Position numbers and translations under genes: made by a program. DNA of 64,000 bases, from the NCBI GenBank assembly GCA_027886185.1, contig WOAB01000568.1, positions 7,138,501 to 7,202,500 on the forward strand. Reading direction: 5' to 3'. Positions within the stretch are counted from its first letter, which is position 1, and every line of letters starts with the position of its first letter. Positions 32,778-43,786 of the stretch are shown one piece after another. Source of the DNA: Rheum nobile (Eukaryota; Streptophyta; Magnoliopsida; Caryophyllales; Polygonaceae). The notes beneath the pieces were generated by a model. The model did not search any database. It was not told where the DNA came from and was given only the letters and a program-made list of their open reading frames with translations.

Positions 32778-33713
32778 CGGAGCCTGACTCGATAAGATAA
32801 TAATCATCTTCACAAAAAAAAAAAACCACCCATCACACAATCTTCGTACACAAAAAATCAAAACACCCTTCTTTCCCATTTTCACTCCACCACCAACAAT
32901 CCCACCAAATCCATCAATAGCAACATCAACAACACCAGCAAATCCTTAGCTAGCTCTTAAAAATACAAAAACATTACAAAGAGAAATTAAAGGAAGCCCA
33001 TGGTGTTTCCTGGGTAGCTCTTACTAACATCAAAGGAAAACCCCTTTTATGCGGCAACACCCAACTATGACCAATACTAAGAGAAACCCCATCTATGGGG
33101 AAACACCAAACCAACAAACTAACATCTGGAAATTTCCCCAATCGACAATCAATACCTAGAAAAATCCCCATCAATAGGGATAAACTCTATCAACATCTAA
33201 CAAGACTAAATCAGGGGATTTCTTAACCCCCAACCTAAACCATCCAAATAAATCTCTATCGATTCCAAACTGAACCATTGGCAAAATTTGCCTGGATCTA
33301 CATCTCCATATGTTGGATTCAAGAGTAATTCTCGCACCACCGCTTCTCGATTCAACCAATCTGTATATGTATTTTCTCTACCCAAAATCATCACCACGCC
33401 TGAACCGAGTTTTTCGACCCCGACCCACATTGAACCTCCCTTTTGCCGGATCTATCCACACCTTAACAACCTTTCTCCTTCCTCTTCTCGGAGTACCTGG
33501 CGTTGATGCTCATGTTCTCTTGTGATACTGAAGATGAACAAAGAGATTGAAAAAAAAAGGAAAAAAGCAAAATGTTGAACGTAGCGTATTAATTACGCTT
33601 GTTTGCTTTTGACCAAATTTTAATAATAATAATAATCAAAATAGTTGTTTGTGAGCTTGCGTTGCAAGTTTGGTACATCTATTGTCCTATTGAGGATCCA
33701 AAAAGAATAGGAT
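32778..33713. other. Unassigned DNA between two transposons
   Basis: C/A-rich stretches (32820-32950) and a minus-strand open frame (33430 to 33206) containing ENTYTDWLNREAVVRELLL and GDVDPGKFCQWF, which reads protein-like but is not recognised. No start context, intron signals or homologous partner in the window. Confidence 0.25.
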
Positions 33714-33721
33714 CCAAAAAG

Positions 33722-33935
33722 AGAGTTTGGATCATATGCGGAACACTCTTCTCGTGCGGACGTGCGGAGCATACACTTTTGGGTCTTATTTGTGCACTTT
33801 TTCAAAAAAAAAAAATTCTTTTTCAAATTTTTTTCTAAGCATTTTTCAAATTTTTTGCAAAAGTGCACAAATAAGGCCCTAGTGCATGTCCGCACGTCCG
33901 TACGGGAAGAGTGCTCCGCACCGGAACCGCACTCT
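33722..33935. mobile_element. Foldback MITE, 214 bp
   Basis: Nearly the whole element is one imperfect inverted repeat. CACTCTTCTCGTGCGGACGT on the left pairs with the complement of the right arm, and CTTATTTGTGCACTTTT occurs in both arms around an A/T-rich loop. An 8-bp direct repeat CCAAAAAG flanks it (33714-33721 and 33936-33943). The ends read AGAGTTTGG and, inverted, AGAGTGCGG. The strong foldback could make small RNAs if transcribed. No coding capacity. Confidence 0.7.
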
Positions 33936-33965
33936 CCAAAAAGATACTTCAATTTAATTTAAACA

Positions 33966-34769
33966 TTTGCGAACAACTTCTCTTGGATTAGCCCCAAATA
34001 GATTTCGTATTTTGATTTGGGCTTGTGGCCCAAGCTTATGGGGCTATAAACTTTTGTCAAATATGAATACCTTTTTATTTAAAAGATATAGCATTATTAA
34101 ACTTGTTATTAATCATATTAAAGATAACAATATTTTAAAAAGGTTATTAACAATTACTACAAATTAGAACATTTATTTTAATATCAATTTGTCTGTCATT
34201 TCAAGACAAATTTCAAATTGATTAAGAAGCATGTAATCGGTGTAGAGCTTTCCCTGGTTTGCTTTGAGATGTTGTTTCGGTTGAGGTCGAGGGCGTGGTT
34301 GTGTGGTTCCTGTAGTCTCCTTGTGTCGAAGTCTTACCCATGTATATCATCACATTTCTAGTTGAGTGCCTTGCAGATTGCTCTCCGGCGGCACATCATA
34401 CGCCTGTTAGGTTTGTTCGGTTGAACCCACGTTTGTGTCATTTTCAAACCATCCAGGTTGTGTTAGTTCTTCATTTTAGCTTGTTTGCTTCTTCCTTTTA
34501 CTAATTTTTTGTATGGATTGTTTCATGTCGGTTTGTCCGACTTCCGAACTTCGCTTGGACTCTCGATCTACCACGATATGTCTGGTACTTTGAATCTTTT
34601 CCTTATCAAAAAGTAAAGAAAAGATAACATAGATAAGGTAATAATACTTTCTTATATAAGATATATGATCTTATATCCCTTAATGTACGTGGAATATTTC
34701 ATCAAGCAAGAGCTTAGCGGATCTCATATATCTCGATCTTCGGGCACAATGGCTTTATTTATGGAAAAT
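33966..34769. repeat. Duplicated segment X, copy 1
   Basis: About 0.8 kb shared with copy 2 (40270-41010 continuing at 47995-48060). It includes the phrases TCTTGGATTAGCCCCAAATAG, GGTTGAGGTCGAGG and TCGGTTTGTCCGACTTCCGA. The piece ending TTTTCCTTATCAAAAA has the look of a plant LINE 3' end, but homology continues past it. It is uninterrupted at the point where copy 2 holds element D, and ends where element E begins. Confidence 0.6.
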
Positions 34770-36974
34770 TGTAACAACCCCAAATTCTCCCTTGAAAGTA
34801 TTACCGCCAGTGACCTTATCATACACGTCTGGGGTCACCCAAGGCTAAATCATTTTAAAACAACCATATAATAATACAAACTTTATTCAATATCATAAAG
34901 ATTACCGAATATTATTCAACCAACATCGTGGTCTTACAACTGTTCTCATTCAAATACAAAACCAAATACAGAATTGTTTAACACAGCGGAAGTCTTTGAA
35001 AATTAATAAACGCCATAAAGGGTCTTGATCTGAGCGATCTCACGCCTAGGATCTTCAACCTTGGAAAAACACTTTAAACCATCATCTGCCCTCATCATTG
35101 TATTCTGGCCTTCACGGAAAGGGAAGTTTACCTGATGTGCCGTATGAGACGGATGACACCAGCTAACCATGCAAAGGAAAATAACTGGTTGGTTAGTCTA
35201 ATGAAAGACTATGCAAGGATAAAAGTAAAGAGGTTCTAAGTAGTCGTGTTAGGTTACACATGTCGCTTCTCGAATAATAACCGATAACGACAGTGAACTT
35301 CAACACTTCTACAGAAACAAGAAGAGGTATGAACAAGAGAAGACTCCAAAAGATTGAGTCTTATGGGAAACGTATGAAGAGAAGACTCCAACGAAGTTGA
35401 GTCTTTTGGAAATGTATGACAAGTGTTTGGGAACGTCTAGTTTTCACACAAGCGTTTAAAAACGACTTGATCATTTGGGTCCACGACCAACCTCACCACG
35501 CAATGCGAATCCAGATTGGAAAGAAGACTTACTCTAACCGAAGTCTGGGCGGGTTCCAAGTTGTACTTCTCGCCCGAAGGTTCATTAATTATGTGCATAA
35601 CCGCACTTATCTTATTTAGTTACAAAACGTATATTCACGTTAAAGCTTTTAATGCATATCATCTCGATACAAGAGATATTTTGGGGATAAATCCCGAGTG
35701 TTGGCACCATCTGTGTGCACCTACCCTGAGTAAGGATACATTCATGACCAGATAGTACTAGGGCAAAATCCTCCTAATACCAGTTATAAAGAAAGGACTA
35801 GACCTTGCAAGGTACATAGCGTTCCTACGAATACTCGTTCTAACTACACATAAATCCACACCAATACCATCACGGTAATAACAAGTATAATAGCGTTGTT
35901 TCTAGCAATATATACAACCTATTATAGAATCATATTTTATCACATTGTTTATTAAAATTTGTTCCCAAACGAAAACAACATCTCATTCCAATTTAATTAA
36001 CAATCAAGGTAATTGATAACCAAAAGAAAATATGGAATGATAAGCAAGAGCGAACCGCCACTTGCCTTAATCTAGACGAATGACGATGTCGGTTCCGGGA
36101 TCTGGAAACTGGAATCTGGTTACGGATTCCTACGCCGACGATGAAACAACGACGAAACCCTAAGTTAGATTCGGCACGAACGAATAAACGATACGAAACG
36201 AAATACGATATGAATCGAAAGGGACAAAAGCCTAAGCCGTGAACGTGGTTGACCAAGCCACGATCGAGCTTGCTAAGGCAAGCCGCAGTCGCGGTTTGGA
36301 CTTCCGCGGTCGCGGAATCCTGGGTAGAGCCGCGGTCGCGGAATCCCGCAGTCGCAGATCTCCCTTCCGACGCGGCTCCAACTCGGATTCGAGGCTTATC
36401 GACGACGCAAACGACGACTTCTTGCTTCGAACGAGGTCTCCCTACAACCACCACCACTACACACCTCCAAGGCACTTCCGGCGATGCTCCGACGAACTCG
36501 AAAACTCTGGCGAACACTTAAAACGAGAGAAAGAGAGGAGATTGAGAGTTGTGGGCGATGATCTCTCGAGGCTGAAGACCCCTACTTATAGGGTGAGGAG
36601 GAGCTAACGCCGAGCAATTGAAATGCTTCGAGACCCTTCACCGGTGAAGGTTACAAAATGAGCGAAATTCAAATCGGCGTTCTCGGATAAGAACGATGAA
36701 GAAGACAAAGAACGCATTTCCGCGGTCGCGGAAACACTTCCGCGGTCGCAGAAATGCCACGAGCGCGTCCTTTGGACTTTGGTCGCGGATTTCGCTTCGA
36801 GGGCATGCTAATCTTTAATTTTAGTATTCTAAAACTATTCTAAGACCCAATACACTGGCCCAATACCCTTAAAACGAAAATTATTATGATCAAATAATCT
36901 TATTGAGATTACAGAAATTGCCCATTATGTCCTTCTTACAAAATGATAATTCGGGACTTTTAGGGGTTATTACA
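34770..36974 (-). repeat. 3' LTR of element E
   Basis: The + strand runs TGTAACAACCCC to GGGGTTATTACA (2205 bp), and the polypurine tract lies just right of it (about 36976-36997). GC-rich motifs (36282-36360 and 36718-36752) read CCGCGGTCGCGG, different from the motif that F and H carry at the matching two places. A TATA-like CTATAAGTAGGGG lies near 36590 on the minus strand. Confidence 0.85.
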
Positions 36975-37010
36975 TTACATCCCCCTTAAAAAAAAGTTTC
37001 GACCCCAAAA

Positions 37011-40000
37011 CTAGGCTGAAAATAGCTCGGGAAAATGACTAAGCATATCAGCCTCAGTCTCACAGGTTTCCCAAGTTGCCTCCTCAGATCCAGACTTGGA
37101 CCAGAGAATCCGCACTAATGGTTCCACCTTATTCCTCAAGTGCTTCTCGCGGCGTTCGAGAATACGCACATGTCTCTCCTCGTAGGTACCATTTGCCTGA
37201 ATCTCGATGTCCTCATAACTCAGCACATGAGACACATCTGACACGTACTTTCTTAGCAGAGACACGTGGAACACATTATGCACTGGATGTGCCGACGGCG
37301 GCAATGCTAAACGGTACGCTAGAGATCCCACTCTATCAAGGATCTCAAACGGTCCCACGTAGCGAGGGTTGAGCTTCCCACGCTTGTCAAACCTGAACAC
37401 ACCCTTGGATGGCGACACCCTGACAAATACCTTGTCGCCAACCACAAACTCGACGTTCCTGCGCTTCAGATCTGCGTTCGACTTATGTCAACTCTGAGCT
37501 GTCAGCATCCTCTGTCTGATCAAAGCAATGTGACAGGCAGTCCTTTCGACTAACTCTAGTCCGAGCAGAATCTTGTCGGCATTCTCATCCCAAAAAATTG
37601 AAGACCTGTACTTCCAACCATACAAAGCCTCGAATGGAGCCATCTTGATGGTAGAATGCCAGCTATTGTTGTACGTGAATTCAATCAGACTTAAGTTGTT
37701 CTCCCAGCTGGTCGGACGATCTAGTACGCAAGCTCTCAACATATCTTCCAGTGTATGGATGGTCCTCTCAGACTGTCCATCCGTCTGAGGATGAAACGCT
37801 GTGCTAAATCTCAACTCAATTCCCATGGCCTTGTGGAGTTCCTTCTAGAATCTCGACATGAATCGGCCGTCACGATCAAATACAATGATTTTTGGCATAC
37901 CATGAAAACGGACAATCTCGTGTAGGAAAACTTCTGATAGTCTCTGGGTTCCCCAAGTTGACTTGATGGCCACAAAATGAGCACTCTTCGTGAGCCTGTC
38001 AATGATCACCCATATGACATCCTTCTAAATCTAAGTGTTCGTCAACCCCGTGATGAAGTCCATAGCAATATCCTCCTACTTCCATTCTGGCACTGGGAGA
38101 TGTAGCAATTCACCACCTGGTCTACGGTGTTCTATCTTGACCTTCTGACAAGTCAAGCATTTCACCACAAATTCTGCTACGTCCCACTTCATATTGGACC
38201 ACCAAAACTTCTTTCTGAGGTCTTTGTACATCTTGATGGATCCTGAATGTACAGAATAAGCTGACGAATAGGCCTCCTTCATTACCAGTTGGCAAAGGCC
38301 ATCTACGTCAGGCACAAAAATCCGGTCCTGAAACTAGAGTGATCCATCATCTTGAATCACGAATCGGGGAGCTTTCCCATCCATCACTTCACTGCTTAAC
38401 TTCACTAAGATCACATCATCAATCTGCTTCTCCTTGATCTGATCTAGTAGTGTAGCCTGAATTTCCAACATACTCAAGCATCCTCGACGCTGATCGTACA
38501 AGACATCAATCTCGCACAATCCTTGGCGAAGTTTGGTCTGAGCAGTGATCAGAGCTACTACGGTCTCGTGCGGCGTCTTCCGGCTCAATGCATCGACTAC
38601 CACGTTAGCATTGCCTGAATGATATAGCAACTCGATGTCGTAGTCCATGAGTAGCTCCAACCAGCGACGTTGTCTCATATTCAAATCCTTTTGAGTGAAC
38701 ACATACTTGAGACTCTTGTGGTCGGTAAAGACCTGGTACCTAACACCATAGAGGTAGTGCCTCCAAATCTTCAACGCGAATACCACAACCGCTAACTCTA
38801 GATCATGCGTCAGATAGTTTGCTTCATAGATCTTCAACTGCCGAGATGCGTATGCAATAACCTTTCCCTTTTGCATCAATACACATCCTAACCCATGCTT
38901 TGAAGCATCACTATAGACCACATAACCATCAGTTCCTTCCGGTAGCGCCAAAACTGGTGCAGATGTTAGGCACTCTTTCAACTTCTGAAAGCTTGCCTCG
39001 CACTTGTCGTCCCATATGAACTTCTTATGGACCTTGCGGAGCAACCCGGTCATGGGTAGAGCGATCTTTGAGAATTCCTCCACGAACCGTCTGTAATAAC
39101 CTGCAAGTCCCAAGAAACCGCGCACCTCCTTGACGTTCTGAGGTCGCTTCCAGTTGGCTACCGCTTCGATCTTCTGAGGGTCGACCATTACCCCATCCTC
39201 ATTGCTCACATGGCCTAAGAAAGCCACTTCCTTGATCCAGAAGTCACACTTAGACAACTTTGCATACAACTAATTTTGTCTAAGGACCGACAAGGTGATA
39301 CGAAGATGCTCCTCGTGAGCCTCCTCGCTCGGGGAATAGATCAGAATATCGACCACCACGAACTTGTCCAAATACTGATGGAAACATCTATGCATCAGAT
39401 CCATGAAGACTGCCGGAGCATTAGTAAGCCCAAATGGCATGACTACGAACTCGTAGTGTCCATACCTCATCCGGAATGCAGTCCTCGGAATATCTTCCTC
39501 ACGAATCCTGAGCTGATGGTAACCAGATTTCAGATCGATCTTGGAAAAGACTTTTGCTCCCTGCAGTTGATCCAACAGATCATCAATCGTAGGCAACGGA
39601 TACTTATTCTTGATAGTGACCTTGTTCAACTCTCGATAGTCGATACAAAGTCGGAATGAACCATCCTTCTTTTTGACAAAGAAGACCGGAGCACCCCAAG
39701 GCGATGCACTCGGCCTTATATACCCTTTCTCAAGAAGGTCCTCGAGTTTCTTCTTTAACTCTTGCATCTCCGCTGAAGCCATCCGATACGGTGCCTTAGA
39801 AATCGGCACGGTTCCGGGCTCGAGATCAATAGTGAACTCCACGTCACGATTAGGGGGTAAACCGGGAATCTCATCAGGAAAAACATCCGGATACTCGCAT
39901 ATTACAGGAACGTCAAGAACTGAAGTCTCATCCTTCTTGAGCTTATCCAGGTAGCACATGTACCCGACACAACCTTGTCGAAGTAGCTTACACGTAGCCA

Positions 40001-40268
40001 TCACATTGATGAGCTTTCCGTTATCAGCGTCATTACAACCCTTGAACTTGCACACAAACTGACCCCCAGATGAAACTGTCACAGTCCTCGAGCTGAAATC
40101 GATTACCGCCCCATGACGCGTCAGCCAATCCATCCCGAGAATAATGTCGTATGGAGCCATGGCTATACAGATCAAATCCACTTCGAACATCCGACCTTGA
40201 ATAGTAATCAGAAATTCCAACAGACGCTTGGTTCCTACCAACTGTTCACTATTTGGAAGATTCACCAT
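37011..40268 (-). pseudogene. pol of element E: protease end, RT, RNase H, integrase, chromodomain
   Basis: One frame of about 1085 codons. In order: protease C-end (IILGMDWLTRHGA), RT (FRLCIDYRELNKVTIKNKYP), RNase H (YSDASKHGLGCVLMQ), integrase zinc finger (HSG to CLTCQ), integrase core with RLTKSAHF, DRDGRF and TDGQSERT, then RYVGPFEIL and a chromodomain-like tail (EEATWE, FPELFSA). In-frame stops lie at 39270, 38334, 38076, 38031, 38025, 37845 and 37488. At about 39352 a 9-base in-frame loss turns the RT box VVVFIDDIL of F into VVVDIL, removing a catalytic Asp. The copy is therefore inactive independently of the stops. Chromodomains steer integration to marked chromatin. Confidence 0.85.
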
Positions 40269-40269
40269 T

Positions 40270-41010
40270 TGCCAACGACTTCTCTTGGATTAACCCCAAA
40301 TAGATTTCGTATTTTGATTTGGGCTTGTGGCCCAAGCTTATGGGGCCATAAACCTTTGTCAAATATGAATATCTTTTTATTTAAAAGATATAACATTATT
40401 AAACTTGTTATTAATCATATTAAAGATAACAATATTTTAAAATGGTTATTAACAATTACTACAAATTAGAACATTGTTATTAATATCAATTTGTATGTCA
40501 TTTCAAGACAAATTTCAAATTGATTAAGAAGCATGAAATCGGTGTAGAGCTTTCTCTAGTTTGCTTTGGTTCGAGATGTTGTTTCGGTTGAGGTCGAGGA
40601 CGTGGTTGTGTGGTTCATGTGGTCTCCTTGTGTCGAAGTCTTACCCAAGTATATCGTCACATTTCCAGTTGAGTGCCCTGTAGATTTCTCTCCAGCGGCA
40701 CATCATACGCCTTGTTAGGTTTGTTCGGTCTAACCCGCGTTTGTGTCATTCTCAAACCATCCAGGTTGTGTTAGCTCTTCATTTTAGCTTGTTTGCTTCT
40801 TCCTTTTACTCATTTTTTGTATGGTTTGTTTCATGTCGGTTTGTCCGACTTCCGAGCTTCGCTTGGACTCTCGATCTACCAGGATATGCTTGGTACTTTG
40901 AATTATTTCCTTATAAAAAATAAAAGGAAAGAAATGATAACATAGATAAGGTAATAATACTTTCTTATATAAGATATATGATCTTACATCCCTTAATTTA
41001 CATGGAATAT
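40270..41010. repeat. Duplicated segment X, copy 2 (split by element D)
   Basis: It matches copy 1 up to GGAATAT, where element D is inserted. The match resumes at 47995 (AATATTTCATCAAGCAAGAG) to about 48060. Copy 1 shows the uninterrupted site. Conversely, copy 2 shows the uninterrupted counterpart of the place where E sits next to copy 1. Confidence 0.65.
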
Positions 41011-42399
41011 TGGTAGAGCTAAATTCGTGATGCCTATCAAATAAATCCCAAAATACCTACTAAGTAATATAGTAAGCAAGACAGGGTCGATCCCACAGAG
41101 AGTCAGGTTATCAATTTGTGCAATTTGTTATCACCAACTAGGAACTAGGGGGGGGGGGTTGTTTGTGTTTATCGTAACCAAAGTAAACAAAGCAAGTAAA
41201 TAAGTTCGCAGGAAATGGTTGTAAATATAATGGGGAAAAGCGCCACACTCAACAGAGATCCACACAACAATAGATAGGTCGATCACGGAATTCTATCAAT
41301 CTCAAGTTCTTAATATTCCTATAGTTGTTCTTATCCCGATCTTAGATAACTATTAGTTCTACCAGCCCTAATAGTACTTATTACTAAATCAAATCTGAAA
41401 ACCTTCAAGACTCAATGAAGCAATAGCATTCAACCAAGGATTCAACAAGATACATGCAGTAGAAACAACCCGTTACTAGAAGCATGCAATTAACTCTCTC
41501 TCACGATGAAGCGCTCGAATCCCCTATACGCAACAATCGTGCTCGCTACTAGATATGCAACCCGAACCCGAAATCACAAGTCCTAGCAATTAGGAAGATA
41601 TCAATAAACCTAGGTGATCAATCTAGATAAATCAACATAAACCAATAATCAATCAAGCACAAGAGAATTAATCCAACTAGATAGAAAAACGAACAAGAGT
41701 AGAAAACTCACAACCAATCAATTGCTGGCTTCAAACTGTCAAGTGCAACAATGGAGGTTTAGTTCTCCATTAGGGTTTTTGAGAGAAAAATACGTAAAAC
41801 GGTGGCAACTAGGGTTTTTTCACAAAGTGTTCTAAAATAGTCTTAAATACTAGGAAACCAATATGGAGTAAAATAAGGAAATAATAACATTCCGAAATAT
41901 AAAGTCTCGGATAAAAGAAAAACAGAAATAAAACTCGGAAATAAATCTCATCAGCGCCTTACCACCGCGGGGTGCGGTGGCCTTCCTGCCGCGGGGGGCG
42001 GTAAACTTCATTGGCCTTCAGCATCTGCGACACTTCAGTAAAAATGCCATAACTTTTGATTCCCAACTCGGATTGCGCTCATATTTTGAGGACTTGCAGT
42101 AGACTTCAAGATCTAACTCCTCGAATTGCAATCACTCCATTTGGACATCTGAGTAAAGAGAACGAACCATTTGAATTCAACCCACTGTTCTTCTACTCTT
42201 CTCTTCACTCCATTGGCGTCTTCTATTGGTGGCTTCCTCCTCAGTGTCTCCAGTGATCTCCAATATAGCTCAAAAACTCCTAATAACACCAAACTTCTCC
42301 CCCAAACGCCATGCACATGAATATGCCTAAATCTACCCGAATGGCACCAATAAACCCTCTAATGACTCTTACTTAAGCTCTACAAAGTAGCGCTTATCA
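41011..42399 (-). repeat. 3' LTR of element D
   Basis: 1389 bp, + strand TGGTAGAGCT to CGCTTATCA. It is followed on the right by the polypurine tract (minus-strand AAGCATGGGGGAATT). Hairpin cluster 41962-42002; G-run of 11 near 41148-41158, against 8 in the 5' LTR. Confidence 0.9.
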
Positions 42400-43786
42400 A
42401 ATTCCCCCATGCTTAGACCTTTGCTCGTCCTCGAGTAAACTAATAAAGAGTTCACTCCTCCAATGTAGCACACAAGGTCTCAGGAAGCATCTCCTCCAAC
42501 TAAGAGTCACCTAACCCATGCCAAAACTCCTGGCGCCAATCTCATCTATAACACATCCTCATCATCAACAAACCTGGGGGCAAGCAGAGTACTTCCCCCA
42601 AGCTTAACCCGGACATCCAAGAGCGTGAGTGACTTCTAATCCTAGCCTCCATCTATGACTCCTTATGTCTCCCAGAGTGACCTACCGGACAATCCTTCTT
42701 TGACTCCTCTTCTTATGACGCCACGCCAAGAATAATGAGAAATCCTAAAATCACTCTTCTTCTTTTTCGCTCAATTTGCCAAGGCGCCCTTTCGGGTTTT
42801 CACCAAGCCACTCATATTTTTTTTTCATAGATGTGCTCACATAAGCTCACGTCACTCTTGACCTCATATTACCCCAGCCTAATGCTGGTCCAAGCCACCT
42901 GCTTATTGCCTAGGCCGCCCTTTCGGGTTTTCGACCTATCCCAGGATTTCAATTTTTGCATTTTTTCAAATTTTTGGCTTTTTCTCTTTTTTATTCATTT
43001 TTCTCCTCAACGACGTAGCAAGTATAGAACTCTCCCCCATGCTTAAACATTGCATTGTCCTCAATGTAATGAAAGACAAAGGAATAGAAGCACAGGGAAA
43101 AGCAAAAAAATAACTCACAACGTCGCCGAGCTGCTTAGACACTTTTGTTGTTGCTGGCGGTATACTCAGTAACGCCCAGGTCTCCAGTGTTGGGTGGGTG
43201 TCTTCATCAACTCTAAAATCTTCTCCTACCGTGCAACCATAGGGATCCACTTTGGTGAGTAGTGGTATAGCATGTACGTCGGGGTTGCACGGCCTTCAAT
43301 GACCACAAAAAAGAGGCCCAGATATGATCGTGGTGTGGGCCTCTGGTGGTCCTCCTCCTCAGCTGCCAATTGTAGGGCCATCATCGTTGTCAAGTAATGT
43401 GTAGGGCTAAGGTTTCCTCCATGACAACATGATGCGCACCTTCTCCATGGGGAACTCCGGACAGCTGGCCTACGGTAGAACATCTTTTTTGTTGTTTTTT
43501 CGTTTTTTTTTTTTTATTGATCCCTGTTTAAGGTTTTTTCGGGGATTTTATTTTCAGTGCAGGGCAAAAGAAGACTTACAATGGTGTGGGTTACACCTTC
43601 TTCAATTCGCATAGGGTCTCCTCCCTGCAAGTTAGTCGGAAACAAAGAAAAACAAAAACAAAGCAAGAACACACTAAAAACAAATGCAAAAACAAAGAAT
43701 GAAAAACAAAGAAAGAAAAACATACCTCGGGTTGCCTCCCGGATAGCGCCTTAGTTATTGTCATGGCTTGACATCCTACTCCAACC
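42400..43786 (-). other. 3' non-coding region of element D
   Basis: 1.4 kb with no gene. Read on the minus strand it holds the post-protease hairpin (43728-43741), an A-rich tract, the CATTGAGGACAATG hairpin with internal PPT-like tract (43031-43066), twin CCC-GAAA-GGG hairpins (42918-42927 and 42787-42796) and the true polypurine tract next to 42399. Order and spacing match element C. Confidence 0.6.

Larger units (their letters stand above)
34770..40268 (-). mobile_element. Element E: Tekay/Del chromovirus, 5' truncated
   Basis: On the minus strand it holds part of protease, reverse transcriptase, RNase H, integrase with chromodomain, polypurine tract and 3' LTR (34770-36974). It ends abruptly at 40268 inside the protease, where segment X copy 2 begins. 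The first part of pol, gag, PBS and 5' LTR are gone, probably by a deletion that also removed the left part of X copy 2. The reading frame has many stops but no frameshift. Confidence 0.85.

Noticed and set aside
33288..33525. Two + strand frames of about 70 codons
   Set aside because: They overlap each other and a minus-strand frame; none has supporting similarity or context.
36239..36607. Arg-rich overlapping frames on both strands in the E LTR
   Set aside because: Produced by GC-rich motifs within an LTR; no protein-like conservation.
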